This document shows, piece by piece, positions 24,313-32,208 of a stretch of DNA of 34,996 nt. The position numbers and the translations under genes are program-made. Origin of the DNA: Acidobacteriota bacterium. GTDB taxonomy: Bacteria; Acidobacteriota; Terriglobia; Terriglobales; Acidobacteriaceae. The stretch's first letter is position 1. The number at the start of each line of letters is the position of its first letter. The notes below the pieces were generated by a model, which was not told where the DNA came from, did not search any database, and saw nothing but the letters and a program-made list of their open reading frames with translations. Location: the NCBI GenBank assembly GCA_021780095.1, contig JAJXZK010000361.1, positions 1-34,996 on the forward strand. Direction: 5' to 3'.

Positions 24313-25382
24313 ACAGTCGCGGCGTCCTGCTTCAGCCGCTCCGCCTGGTCGTGCGAAATCAGGGCATCGACAATGGGTTGCAGTTTCCCTTCCATCACTT
24401 CAGCCAGTTGATGAAGGGTCAGTCCGATGCGATGATCCGTCAACCGATTCTGCGGAAAATTGTACGTCCGGATTTTTTCACTGCGGTCGCCGCTGCCCAC
24501 CATCTGCTTGCGTTCCTTGGCCAGCGCCTGCTGCTGCTTCTCCATTTCCACTTCATACAGCCGCGATCGCAGCACCCGCATCCCCTTTTCGCGATTTTTG
24601 ATCTGCGATTTCTCGTCCTGGCAACTCACCACGGTTCCAGTCGGCAAATGCGTAATGCGCACCGCGGAATACGTGGTGTTCACCGACTGTCCGCCGGGCC
24701 CCGAGGAGCAGAAGGTATCAATACGCAGGTCCTTCGCTTCAATCTTGATGTCCACATCTTCCGCTTCCGGCAACACCGCCACCGTTACTGCGGAAGTATG
24801 GACGCGCCCTTGCGTTTCTGTCTGCGGAACGCGCTGCACGCGATGCACGCCGCCTTCATATTTCATTTGCGAAAACACGCGCTCGCCTTCAATAATGGCG
24901 ATCACTTCCTTCATGCCGCGCACGCCAGACTCCGACATGGAGAGCACTTCCACCTTCCAACGATGCAGTTCCGCAAAGCGGGTGTACATGCGGAACAGTT
25001 CCGCCGCGAACAGTGAGGCTTCATCGCCGCCCGTGCCCGCGCGAATTTCCAGAATCACGTTCTTCTCGTCGTTGGGATCTTTCGGCAGCAGCAGCACGCG
25101 AATGCGCTCTTCCACCGCGGGCCGCTCCGCTTCCAGTTGCGCCAGCTCTTCCGCTGCCATCGCGCGTATGTCAGCGTCGGGTTCGGTCATCATCGCTTTG
25201 GCATCGGCGATGCCCTGCTCAATGCGTTTCAGCTCGCGGATACTTTCCACCACCGCTTGCAGATCGCGATGTTGCTTGGTGATCTTTTGATATTGCTGCT
25301 GATCCGAGACCAGCGCCGGGTCGGCCATCTGAGCAGAAAGGTCGTCGTATCGCGCTTCGATTTGTGTCAGTCGTTCAAGCAT
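24309..25382 (-). CDS. prfA: Peptide chain release factor 1 (RF1)
   Basis: The 357-residue RF1 recognises UAA and UAG stop codons and triggers peptide release on the ribosome. Domain 1 is helical (1-105). [22 protein letters not shown] (112-133) opens domain 2. The stop-codon reading PxT tripeptide is PQT (186-188, in [13 protein letters not shown]). The catalytic GGQ is at 230-232 in [10 protein letters not shown], and its Gln is the target of the neighbouring PrmC. The length is typical for RF1, and PxT rather than SPF separates it from RF2. The 259-nt gap to the divergent ligase gene shows no clear promoter by eye, only a small GCGGC/GCCGC stem near 25485-25500. Confidence 0.97.
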   Translation of the reverse strand: MLERLTQIEARYDDLSAQMADPALVSDQQQYQKITKQHRDLQAVVESIRELKRIEQGIADAKAMMTEPDADIRAMAAEELAQLEAERPAVEERIRVLLLPKDPNDEKNVILEIRAGTGGDEASLFAAELFRMYTRFAELHRWKVEVLSMSESGVRGMKEVIAIIEGERVFSQMKYEGGVHRVQRVPQTETQGRVHTSAVTVAVLPEAEDVDIKIEAKDLRIDTFCSSGPGGQSVNTTYSAVRITHLPTGTVVSCQDEKSQIKNREKGMRVLRSRLYEVEMEKQQQALAKERKQMVGSGDRSEKIRTYNFPQNRLTDHRIGLTLHQLAEVMEGKLQPIVDALISHDQAERLKQDAATV

Positions 25383-25627
25383 GTCCCATATCCATAGCCG
25401 AAAGTGTCATGCGCCGAAACCGGCCAGTTCAGCGAAAATTGAGTGAAGTTTCGAGAAGCGAAAGGCGAACAGAAATCATCATAAGGCGGCGGGGAGCCGC
25501 TAATAGTGCGTCTCACCAGGGGTGCGGATTGCGCGCGATAGGTTTCGCGAGAAAATGTCTTTCTGCTGCATAGGGTGCCTGCCTGCTATATGGTAGCGCG
25601 TTTTCTGGCAGGGCAGGCGAGGAAGAA

Positions 25628-25633
25628 AGGAGG
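25628..25633 (+). promoter_or_regulatory. Ribosome binding site of the DNA ligase
   Basis: A perfect AGGAGG lies 8 nt before the ATG at 25642 and settles that start. Confidence 0.7.
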
Positions 25634-25641
25634 CCGGCTCG

Positions 25642-27489
25642 ATGGCGGCAACGGACAGTTCGTGGGTGAAGTTTGCGGAGTTGTGCGAAGCGCTGGCTGC
25701 CACCCGCAGCAAACTTGCCAAGCGCGCCGCCATGTCGCAATACTTGCGCACTCTCGATACCGCCAGCGCGGGTCTCGCCGTTCAGTATCTCACCGGAGCT
25801 GTGTTTCCCGAGACCGATGCGCGCAAGCTCCAGGTAGGCGGGCAGTTGATTGCGCGCGCGCTCGAAATCATCACCCATGCCGATGGCTATCGTTTCCATG
25901 CTGTCTATCGCAAGTATGGCGATCTGGGCGCGGCGTCGGAAGAATTATTGCAAACCGCCAACGTCGCGTCGAAGCAACTCAGCCTGGCGGATATTGCCGC
26001 GCGTCTGGAGTCGGTTGCGACAGCGCGAACGCAAGTCGCAAAGTCGGCGCAGTTGGTTGAGCTAGTGCGATCGGTCTCTCCACTCGAGGCAAAATATCTC
26101 ATCAAGCTGATCACCGGCGACATGCGCACCGGCGTAAAGCAGAGCCTCGTCGAAGAAGCGATTGCCGCGGCGACAGATAGGGACCTTACCGCAGTTCGCC
26201 ATGCCGGAATGCTCCTCGGCGATTTGGCGCAGGTGATGGATCTGGCGTGCCGGGATGCATTATCGACCGCGCGATTCCAGATGTTTCATCCGCTGGGATT
26301 TATGCTGGCCACGCCCGCCGCCAATGCGGAGGACGCCTACTCGCGCTTCGCCGCTGAAGTGAGCGAAGATCTCGCCGTGACAAGCGCGCCCAAAGACGAG
26401 ACCGCATCGGCAGCGCCGTTACAATCTCCCCCACAGACAAAGTTCTCAGCACAAATAGAAGACAAATATGACGGCATGCGCGCCCAGGTGCATTGCGGCG
26501 ATCCGCAGCAGCCGGGCCGCGTACGCATCTTCTCTCGTACTCGTGAAGACGTGACCGCCAGCTTTCCAGAATTGGCCGAATGGTTTTCCGCCGTCAAAAC
26601 ACCGGCCATCCTCGACGGAGAAATCCTTGCGTGGGACGACATCACAGATCGAGCTCTGCCATTCACGTCGCTGCAACCGCGACTCAGCCGGAAACGTGTC
26701 ACAGCTACAATGCGCGCCGAAGCGCCAGTCGTCTACGTGGCCTTCGACCTGCTTTTAGTCGGCGACGATCTCCTGCTGCAAGCTCCCCTGCGTCTGCGAC
26801 GCGAACATTTGCAAGCCTGGACCTCCGCATCCCTGCAATCCGTCGATGCCAAAGCCGTCCTCGCAATCGCAGCCTCGCCCCAGGCCTCCCTATTCGCCAC
26901 CGACGCAGTTACAGATAGCGAAGATGTCCCCGCGCGGCTGAAACTGGCCCCCATTACAAATGCAACCTCCACCCAACAGATTGAAGAAGCCTTCACCGCA
27001 GCCCAGGCGCGCGGCAATGAAGGCCTCATGCTCAAATCCCTGGAGTCGACTTATCAGCCCGGCAGACGCGGGTTGGCATGGATCAAACTCAAGCGCGAAC
27101 TCGCCACCCTCGATGTCGTGGTAACCGCTGTCGAATACGGCCACGGCCGTCGCGCCGCCGTCTTGAGCGACTATACCTTTGCCGTGCGCGACGGCGGGCG
27201 CCTGCGCAATATCGGCAAAGCTTATAGCGGGCTCACGGATGAAGAGATCCTCACCATGACCCAGTGGTTTCTCGAACACACCGTGGAATCCAACCGCAGC
27301 CAATTGATCGTCGAGCCGAAGATCGTCATCGAGGTCGCTTTCAACAACGTGATGCAGGGCGATCGCCACGATAGCGGCTACTCGCTGCGTTTCCCTCGCA
27401 TCGTGCGTCTGCGCCCCGACAAGCCGGCCGAGGAAATCGACACCCTGGATCGAGTGGCCGAGATTTTTCAGTCGCAGCACGCCACCTGA
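25642..27489 (+). CDS. ATP-dependent DNA ligase (LigB-like)
   Basis: The 615-residue ligase seals nicks using ATP. The N-terminal DNA-binding domain is helical (about 8-225, with YLIKLITGDMRTGVKQSLVE). The nucleotidyltransferase domain holds motif I DKYDGMR with the adenylated Lys about 275, motif III RIFSRTRED, motif IIIa/IV (AILDGEILAW; VVYVAFDLL), motif V EGLMLKS and WIKLKRE. An OB-fold domain follows (LDVVVTAVEYGHGRRAAVLSDY). Residues about 240-270 are a low-complexity, Ala/Pro/Ser-rich linker just before motif I. It resembles mycobacterial LigB and archaeal-type replicative ligases rather than NHEJ LigD, and no Ku gene is nearby. It should therefore be an accessory repair ligase beside the essential NAD-dependent enzyme. 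Confidence 0.94.
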   Translation: MAATDSSWVKFAELCEALAATRSKLAKRAAMSQYLRTLDTASAGLAVQYLTGAVFPETDARKLQVGGQLIARALEIITHADGYRFHAVYRKYGDLGAASEELLQTANVASKQLSLADIAARLESVATARTQVAKSAQLVELVRSVSPLEAKYLIKLITGDMRTGVKQSLVEEAIAAATDRDLTAVRHAGMLLGDLAQVMDLACRDALSTARFQMFHPLGFMLATPAANAEDAYSRFAAEVSEDLAVTSAPKDETASAAPLQSPPQTKFSAQIEDKYDGMRAQVHCGDPQQPGRVRIFSRTREDVTASFPELAEWFSAVKTPAILDGEILAWDDITDRALPFTSLQPRLSRKRVTATMRAEAPVVYVAFDLLLVGDDLLLQAPLRLRREHLQAWTSASLQSVDAKAVLAIAASPQASLFATDAVTDSEDVPARLKLAPITNATSTQQIEEAFTAAQARGNEGLMLKSLESTYQPGRRGLAWIKLKRELATLDVVVTAVEYGHGRRAAVLSDYTFAVRDGGRLRNIGKAYSGLTDEEILTMTQWFLEHTVESNRSQLIVEPKIVIEVAFNNVMQGDRHDSGYSLRFPRIVRLRPDKPAEEIDTLDRVAEIFQSQHAT

Positions 27490-27505
27490 TCGCCAATCCC
27501 AGAGC

Positions 27506-27626
27506 GGGAAGGTCTGATTAAGTCGAAAGAAAGTCACACAGGGGCTGAAGCCAACGGATTTTTCAGCCATTTACGGCACGACTGAAGTCGTGCCCTGATA
27601 CAAACCAGACTTAATCAGAGCTTCCC
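27506..27626. repeat. 121-bp MITE-like palindromic element
   Basis: The outer inverted repeats are 19 bp each (27506-27524 and 27608-27626) and pair with one mismatch. Inside lie two further hairpins: a 7-bp stem (27543-27549 with 27562-27568) and a perfect 9-bp stem (27575-27583 with 27586-27594). No open reading frame fills it and no target-site duplication is obvious. It starts 17 nt after the ligase stop. It may be a miniature transposable element or REP/BIME-like repeat and could also end ligase transcription. Confidence 0.65.
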
Positions 27627-27658
27627 TAAAAGGTGTAAAGTATTCGCAGGAGACTGAC

Positions 27659-27823
27659 ATGGGGGTGGTAGCCATTTTTATGGGTATTTTCCTCGCGCTA
27701 ATTCTTTCTTTCTTCCCGCTGATTCTGTCGGGAAAGCGATCGGTAGCGGCGCAGGACCAGGCGCGCGCGCGTCGGATCGCTGAAGCCAGAATGAATGCCA
27801 GACTCCTGAGACTGAACATCTGA
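27659..27823 (+). CDS. Small single-pass membrane protein (54 aa)
   Basis: No family is recognised. The 54-residue product begins MGVVAIFMGIFLALILSFFP, a clear membrane helix of about 22 residues ending before SGKRSVA. A short, strongly basic amphipathic tail follows (AAQDQARARRIAEARMNARL). AGGAG at 27648-27652 lies 6 nt before the ATG, which argues for real translation. It sits alone between the palindromic element and greA. Its topology should be N-out/C-in by the positive-inside rule. It resembles many small regulatory or complex-stabilising membrane proteins, but no partner can be named. Confidence 0.6.
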   Translation: MGVVAIFMGIFLALILSFFPLILSGKRSVAAQDQARARRIAEARMNARLLRLNI

Positions 27824-27983
27824 TGCGTTCCTGAAGGCTGTCCTTAAGGTCTCGCAATGGTTTCGCCGGAAGTCCAGGCGTTGTGGTCTGGATGTTGGCA
27901 ACTGAAGGTTGTAAGCCGCTCAACGCAGATTCAGGACACTACCTACGTCCACAGGCATCTTCAAAACCCTCCGGCTCCACCGG

Positions 27984-27989
27984 TATAAT
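27984..27989 (+). promoter_or_regulatory. -10 box of the greA promoter
   Basis: A perfect TATAAT. A poor -35 candidate (TTCAAA, 27960-27965) lies 18 nt upstream. Initiation near 27996 would give a leader of about 86 nt before greA. The rest of the 258-nt gap (27824-28081) shows nothing else convincing. Confidence 0.45.
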
Positions 27990-28081
27990 AGTTGAATTGC
28001 AATAAGCCGATGCTGTGGCATCCCGGTGTCAGGGGATTTCGCGTATCTCTATGTTGTATCTATGCGGTCCCGGATAATCCC

Positions 28082-28555
28082 ATGACGGAACATATTAAAA
28101 AGCAACTGGAAGCGGAAATTCGTCAACTGGAACATGAGCTGACGCACGAGCTTCCCTTGGAAATCAAGAAGGCCGCCTCGCTTGGCGACCTCAGCGAAAA
28201 CGCCGAGTACCACATGGCCAAGCAGCGCCAGGTGTTCGTCAACGCCCGCCTCGGCCAGCTCAAGGCGCGCATGTCGGAGCTTTCCCTGGTCAACCTCTCG
28301 AACATCCCTCGTGATCGGGCTGCCTTCGGATCCACCGTGCTGGTTTATGATTCTTCCAAAGATGAGAAGATCGAGTACAAGCTGGTCACCAGTGAAGAGT
28401 CCGACGTCAGCAAGGGCCTCATCTCAACCACTTCGCCGATCGGGCGCAGCCTGGTGGGCAAGCAGGTCGGCGATGTCGCTACTGTCGTCACCCCCAACGG
28501 CAACCGCGAGCTGGAAGTTCTGGAACTCATCACCATCCACGACACTAAGGAGTAA
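28082..28555 (+). CDS. greA: Transcription elongation factor GreA
   Basis: The 157-residue factor enters the RNA polymerase secondary channel and stimulates cleavage of backtracked RNA. The N-terminal coiled coil (about 3-75) carries the acidic tip GDLSENAEYHMAK, with D36 and E39 matching the catalytic pair of E. coli GreA. The C-terminal FKBP-like domain contains STVLVYDSSKDEKIEYKLV and TSPIGRSLVGKQVGDVATV, then ends ELEVLELITI. The frame stays open upstream to 27992, but the ATG at 28082 (MTEHIKKQLEAEI) is the family start. No strong Shine-Dalgarno site is seen. The phosphatidyltransferase gene follows after 41 nt and may share its transcript. Confidence 0.95.
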   Translation: MTEHIKKQLEAEIRQLEHELTHELPLEIKKAASLGDLSENAEYHMAKQRQVFVNARLGQLKARMSELSLVNLSNIPRDRAAFGSTVLVYDSSKDEKIEYKLVTSEESDVSKGLISTTSPIGRSLVGKQVGDVATVVTPNGNRELEVLELITIHDTKE

Positions 28556-28596
28556 TCTCGTCGTGAGGCGGCAGCGTATCCCTATGGCGGTTTGAA

Positions 28597-29223
28597 ATGA
28601 CCTGGACAAGCGCGTTCGGAAAAGGTTGCGGCTTCATCCTGCAGAAGATCGTGAATGGTCTGGCCCTGACCCGCATCTCGCCCAACGTCCTTACCTTCAT
28701 GGGCCTGGTCATCAACACCGGAGCCGCTTTCCTGTTCGGCTTTGCCCGGCCGCAAAATAATGTCCGTATGTTCCTCTACGCCGCGCTGGTCATCATTGGC
28801 GCGGGTATCTTCGACATGGTGGATGGCCGCGTTGCCCGCCAGACCCAGCAAGTCACCGTCTTCGGCGCCTTCTTCGATTCCGTCATCGACCGCTATTCCG
28901 ACGTTGCCCTGTTCTTCGGCCTGCTGGTCTACTATGCCCGCGCCGACCGCCTGTTCTACGTGTTCCTGACGGCCTTCGTCATGGTCACCTCCTTGATGGT
29001 CAGCTACACTCGCGCCCGCGCGGAAGCCCTCATCGGCTCCTGCAAGGTCGGGTTTATGGAGCGGCCGGAACGCGTCGTCCTCATCATTCTCGGCGCTCTG
29101 TTCAACCGCTGGGGAGCCATGGCGCCCGTCCTCTGGGTGCTGGCCGTTCTTTCGACGATGACAGTGATTCACCGTATCCGCTATACATATGAGCAGACAC
29201 GTCGCCTCGCCCCCGTCCGCTGA
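28597..29223 (+). CDS. CDP-alcohol phosphatidyltransferase
   Basis: The 208-residue inner-membrane enzyme transfers a phosphatidyl group from CDP-diacylglycerol to an alcohol in phospholipid synthesis. The signature D-x2-D-G-x2-A-R-x8-G-x3-D-x3-D is complete: D73, D76, G77, A80, R81, G90, D94 and D98. Six hydrophobic segments surround it. The conserved GFMERPERVVLIILGAL at about 150-166 resembles the PgsA1 (phosphatidylinositol-phosphate synthase) and archaetidyl-type branch more than phosphatidylserine or glycerol-phosphate synthases, but the acceptor alcohol cannot be fixed from sequence. The end of the gene overlaps possible early starts of the STAS gene. Confidence 0.9.
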   Translation: MTWTSAFGKGCGFILQKIVNGLALTRISPNVLTFMGLVINTGAAFLFGFARPQNNVRMFLYAALVIIGAGIFDMVDGRVARQTQQVTVFGAFFDSVIDRYSDVALFFGLLVYYARADRLFYVFLTAFVMVTSLMVSYTRARAEALIGSCKVGFMERPERVVLIILGALFNRWGAMAPVLWVLAVLSTMTVIHRIRYTYEQTRRLAPVR

Positions 29224-29281
29224 CGTCGCACCAGCAGCAATTGCACTGGCAACAACGCTGCAGAAAATGAGGGCCGAGCAG

Positions 29282-29620
29282 ATGAACTTGAAGGCGGACG
29301 TCGAACGAATCGATGCCACCACCGTTGTCGTCAGACTCACTGGGAAAATGACACTTGGCATGACTCTGCATGAGGTGGAATCCACCATCAATAAGCTGGC
29401 CTACGATGGTACCCGCAAGCTGATCCTCGAGCTTTCTGGGGTGGAATATGCCGATAGCGCCGGACTCGGCCTGCTCATGGTCCTCTATGGCCGGATGAAG
29501 ACCGTGGGCGGCCAACTACGCCTGGTCGCGCCCCGCAAGCAGTTGCTCGATGTCTTCAGGCTCACCGCTACCGACTCGATCCTCACCATCGATCCCGACC
29601 TGTCCACCGCCCTGGCCTAG
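29282..29620 (+). CDS. STAS-domain anti-anti-sigma factor (SpoIIAA/RsbV-like)
   Basis: The 112-residue protein is a single STAS domain. VVVRLTGKMTLG is the first strand pair, KLILELSGVEYADSAGLGLLM contains the phosphorylatable Ser (S59) in the DSxGLG loop, and GGQLRLVAPRKQLLDVFRLT gives the last strand and helix. In partner switching the unphosphorylated form binds an anti-sigma kinase and releases a sigma factor; RsbU-type phosphatases reset it. The three phosphatases at 9549-15585 are candidate partners, though they are distant and no kinase gene is nearby. ATG at 29282 has GAGGG 8 nt upstream. ATGs at 29189 and 29267 would add 31 or 5 residues; the first would overlap the upstream gene. 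Confidence 0.88.
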   Translation: MNLKADVERIDATTVVVRLTGKMTLGMTLHEVESTINKLAYDGTRKLILELSGVEYADSAGLGLLMVLYGRMKTVGGQLRLVAPRKQLLDVFRLTATDSILTIDPDLSTALA

Positions 29621-29649
29621 CCGGGCCCGTCGCCGGGACGACGCGACCG

Positions 29650-29704
29650 AAGTGGAGGGACCTGCGGATTTTCAACCAACGAAAACCTGGGTCCCCCACT
29701 TTTG
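29650..29704 (+). terminator. Long hairpin after the STAS gene (probable terminator or palindromic repeat)
   Basis: The strand from 29650 pairs with the strand ending at 29702 through about 12 bp (AAGTGG-GGGACC against GGTCCCCCACTT, one bulge). An inner stem pairs GG-TTTTC with GAAAACC. TTTT follows the stem. Its position 30 nt after a stop codon fits a rho-independent terminator; its size also fits a dispersed palindromic repeat. Confidence 0.55.
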
Positions 29705-29812
29705 CCGCGCCGCTTGCTTGCCCAATCTTCCAGTTCATGGAACGAAACCGCCGCGCGGTAAGCAACCTATTTCTTTCACAAACTAGAAAACTTTCTCCGC
29801 CATTTCACGCAC

Positions 29813-29818
29813 TACAAT
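29813..29818 (+). promoter_or_regulatory. -10 box directly before the isoaspartyl peptidase start
   Basis: TACAAT ends 6 nt before the GTG start at 29825, so transcription would begin at or next to the initiation codon. No Shine-Dalgarno sequence is present and no clear -35 box is seen, so the call rests on position and the 5/6 match. Confidence 0.35.
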
Positions 29819-29824
29819 AGATTC

Positions 29825-30775
29825 GTGAGCTTCAAAATTGCACCCGTCCTCGCCGTTCATGGCGGGGCGTGGGACATCCCGGATGATCTGGTCGAGCCGC
29901 ATCGACGAGGCCTAGCCAACGCCCTCACTGCTGGCTACGCCCTGCTGAAAAAAGGCGCTTCGTCTGTCGATGCCGTCGAGGCTGCCGTCGCCACCATGGA
30001 AGATGATGAAGCTTTCGATGCGGGACGAGGCAGCTTCCTAACCAGTGATGGTCGCGTGCAATTGGACGCTTTGTTGATGGATGGCGCCACGCTGCGTGCC
30101 GGCGGCATTGCCTGTGTCGAGCGCCTTCGCAATCCTATTCACGCCGCGCGCCTGGTGATGGATCTTAGCCCGCATGTCTATTTTGTCGGCGCGGGTGCGG
30201 AGGCTTTCGCTGCCGAACACGGCATGCCCCTCATCGACAATGCAGCGTTGGTCATCGATCGCGAACGCCGTCATCTTGCCGATGCGCAGCAAAAACTGCG
30301 CAACGCCTCCTCCCCTGCATCCAGCGCGGCTTCGGCCTCACCGCAATTGAGCGCCCTGCGCGCCGGCGTCTCCCACGATACAGTGGGCGCGGTCGCCCTC
30401 GATGGTCGCGGCAATCTCGCCGCCGCCACTTCCACCGGAGGCACGCTGAACAAATCTCCCGGCCGCGTGGGAGATTCCTCACTCATCGGCTGCGGCTGCT
30501 ACGCCGATAATTTATCCGCGGCGGTTTCGCTCACCGGCTGGGGAGAGCCCATCATGAAATTGGTTCTCGGCAAGTGGGCCGTCGATCGCGTACAGCAGGG
30601 CACCCCGCCCGCTCAGGCCGCGGAAGAAGCCATTGCCTATCTCTTCAACCGCCTGGGCGGCCACGGAGGCATCATTCTTCTCGGACCCGCGGGCCGTTTC
30701 GGAGTCGCCCACAACACACCGCGCATGGCCTGGGGCACCCACACCACCCGCGGCATGGAAGTCTTCGTCCGCTAG
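29825..30775 (+). CDS. Isoaspartyl peptidase/L-asparaginase (Ntn-hydrolase, plant-type)
   Basis: The 316-residue precursor cleaves itself into alpha and beta subunits and then hydrolyses isoaspartyl dipeptides and asparagine. The alpha part starts VLAVHGGAWDIP and contains DAVEAAVATMEDDEAFDAGRG. A Ser/Ala-rich linker (about 158-180) precedes the cleavage site, and the nucleophile Thr186 opens the beta subunit in the HDTVGAVALD motif. The beta part has ATSTGGTLNKSPGRVGDSSLIGCG and GGHGGIILLG, the family's substrate pocket. Length is normal. The start is GTG without a ribosome binding site; a -10-like box lies 6 nt upstream. The Maf gene follows after 48 nt. Confidence 0.94.
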   Translation: MSFKIAPVLAVHGGAWDIPDDLVEPHRRGLANALTAGYALLKKGASSVDAVEAAVATMEDDEAFDAGRGSFLTSDGRVQLDALLMDGATLRAGGIACVERLRNPIHAARLVMDLSPHVYFVGAGAEAFAAEHGMPLIDNAALVIDRERRHLADAQQKLRNASSPASSAASASPQLSALRAGVSHDTVGAVALDGRGNLAAATSTGGTLNKSPGRVGDSSLIGCGCYADNLSAAVSLTGWGEPIMKLVLGKWAVDRVQQGTPPAQAAEEAIAYLFNRLGGHGGIILLGPAGRFGVAHNTPRMAWGTHTTRGMEVFVR

Positions 30776-30823
30776 CTTTTTGACATCCATCCCAACCCAC
30801 GATGAAATCTTTGTAGGGAACCC

Positions 30824-31429
30824 ATGCTCATTCTTGCCTCCGCATCGCCGCGTCGTCGCGAACTCCTCACCCAGGCCGGCTTCTCCCTCCAGGTGGAATC
30901 CATCCCGGTCAACGAAGATCCTCACCCCAACGAAGATCCCATCCACCTGGTGAAACGTCTCGCCCGCGAAAAAGCGCAGGCGGTTTTTAACGCCCACTCG
31001 AAATCCCAAGCCTCCTCCGATGATCCGTCGCTACTCGTCCTCGGTGCCGATACGGTCGTCGTATGCGATCACGAAATCCTCAACAAGCCCGTCGACGACG
31101 CGGATGCGGCCCGCATGTTGCGCCTGCTCGCCGGCAGAACCCATCAGGTCATCACTGGCGTCTGTCTTATTTCGCCGCTGGGTGTCGAGGTCGCCGCCGA
31201 AACCACTCGCGTTACCATGCTCACTTTGTCCGACGAAGAAATCCTCGCTTACGTCGCCACCTGCGAGCCCATGGACAAGGCCGGCGCCTATGCCATTCAG
31301 GGCCACGCAAGCCGGTGGATTCCACGCATCGTCGGCTGCTACTTCAATGTCGTCGGCCTGCCCGTCGCGCTGGTCAGCACCATGGTCGAATCCGCCCGCC
31401 ACAAACTCGGCCACCATCCAGTGTCCTGA
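30824..31429 (+). CDS. Maf-family nucleotide pyrophosphatase (dTTP/UTP type, YhdE-like)
   Basis: The 201-residue cytoplasmic enzyme hydrolyses non-canonical or surplus nucleoside triphosphates to monophosphates. LILASASPRRRELLTQAGF is the family's opening signature. LLVLGADTVVVCDHEILNKP carries the catalytic acidic residue, and EPMDKAGAYAIQGHASRWI with IVGCYFNVVGLPVALV gives the C-terminal motifs. DKAGAYAIQG is shared by YhdE-type Maf proteins, which prefer dTTP, UTP and modified bases, rather than the YceF type. It lies 48 nt after the isoaspartyl peptidase on the same strand; AGGGA lies about 5 nt before the ATG. Confidence 0.93.
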   Translation: MLILASASPRRRELLTQAGFSLQVESIPVNEDPHPNEDPIHLVKRLAREKAQAVFNAHSKSQASSDDPSLLVLGADTVVVCDHEILNKPVDDADAARMLRLLAGRTHQVITGVCLISPLGVEVAAETTRVTMLTLSDEEILAYVATCEPMDKAGAYAIQGHASRWIPRIVGCYFNVVGLPVALVSTMVESARHKLGHHPVS

Positions 31430-31603
31430 AATCCTTGTGCGCAATCCTCCGCAAAGGGATATGTTCCAATCCACGGAGTCCCATCCACGCGGAAAAGGCC
31501 ACGAATTCATTTCGCTGTGGGCAACCTGATTCAATCTCGCGGAACCCTCTGTTTTGCGCAACTATTTTCCGCACATTCTGTTCTAATTACCCGAGGTGAA
31601 CCA

Positions 31604-32071
31604 ATGCGAGTCTCGAAAGTTCTTGCAATCGTCGCTGTCGTGGTTGGGCTTTCCTTGTTTGCTCCGTCGCCGGCAAAAGCCCAGGTGTCTTTCGGCATCA
31701 ACATTGGGCCGGCCCCAGTCTGTCCCTACGGCTATTACGGCTACGCTCCCTACAATTGCGCTCCTTATGGTTATTACGGTCCAGAGTGGTACTCAAACGG
31801 CATCTTCATCGGGGCAGGCCCCTGGTTCCACGGCCGTCGCGGCTGGCGCGGCCATGTAGACAACCGCTACGATCCACGCTACGGCTATCGTGGAGGTTTT
31901 CCGCGCCGCGGGGATCGCGGCAACTTCCGCGGCTACGGCCGTGGTCATGAATTTCACGGAAATGAAATGCGCGGCGGCTACGACAATCAGGGCGGCGGCC
32001 ACGGCGGCGATCGAGGTGGCCACGGCGGCCACGGCGGCGATCGAGGTGGCCACGGCGGCCACGGTCACTAA
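31604..32071 (+). CDS. Secreted Gly/His/Tyr-rich repeat protein
   Basis: The 155-residue protein has a clean signal peptide (VSKVLAIVAVVVGLSLFAPSPAKA, cleavage before QVSF). The mature chain is low in complexity. A Tyr/Pro/Gly-rich part (PYGYYGYAPYNCAPYGYYGP) comes first, then an Arg/Gly-rich part (FHGRRGWRGHVDNRYDPRYG), then a C-terminal Gly-His-Asp-Arg tail built on a ten-residue unit GGHGGDRGGH. No enzyme domain is recognised; such His/Gly-rich exported proteins may bind metal or surfaces. GAGGTGA at 31593-31599 fixes the ATG at 31604 (the frame is open from 31517). A strong terminator follows, so it is transcribed alone or as the last gene. It is similar in style to acidobacterial proteins of unknown function with YXGY-rich tracts. 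Confidence 0.75.
   Translation: MRVSKVLAIVAVVVGLSLFAPSPAKAQVSFGINIGPAPVCPYGYYGYAPYNCAPYGYYGPEWYSNGIFIGAGPWFHGRRGWRGHVDNRYDPRYGYRGGFPRRGDRGNFRGYGRGHEFHGNEMRGGYDNQGGGHGGDRGGHGGHGGDRGGHGGHGH
31994..32064 (+). repeat. 30-bp tandem repeat inside the Gly/His-rich gene
   Basis: Two exact 30-bp units (31994-32023 and 32024-32053) are followed by an 11-base partial third. Each unit encodes the decapeptide GGHGGDRGGH, so copy-number change would keep the frame and alter tail length. Confidence 0.85.
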
Positions 32072-32103
32072 TCTTGCGGCACATCGCTTCAATCAACAGA
32101 ATT

Positions 32104-32134
32104 GGGCCCTCCACACGGAAGGCCCATTTTCTTG
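32104..32134 (+). terminator. Rho-independent terminator after the Gly/His-rich gene
   Basis: A 9-bp GC-rich stem (32104-32112 with 32117-32125, one mismatch) with an ACAC loop is followed by ATTTTCTT. It lies 33 nt after the stop at 32071. Confidence 0.8.
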
Positions 32135-32208
32135 ATCATTCAAGCTGCGTCATACGCAGCTGCGAACTTCGTCCTCGGCTTTGAAGTCGATTTGTTATCC
32201 TCACCACT

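Noticed and set aside
24460..25290. A 276-codon plus-strand frame opposite prfA
   Set aside because: It is Ser/Arg-rich shadow coding opposite the conserved RF1 sequence including GGQ.
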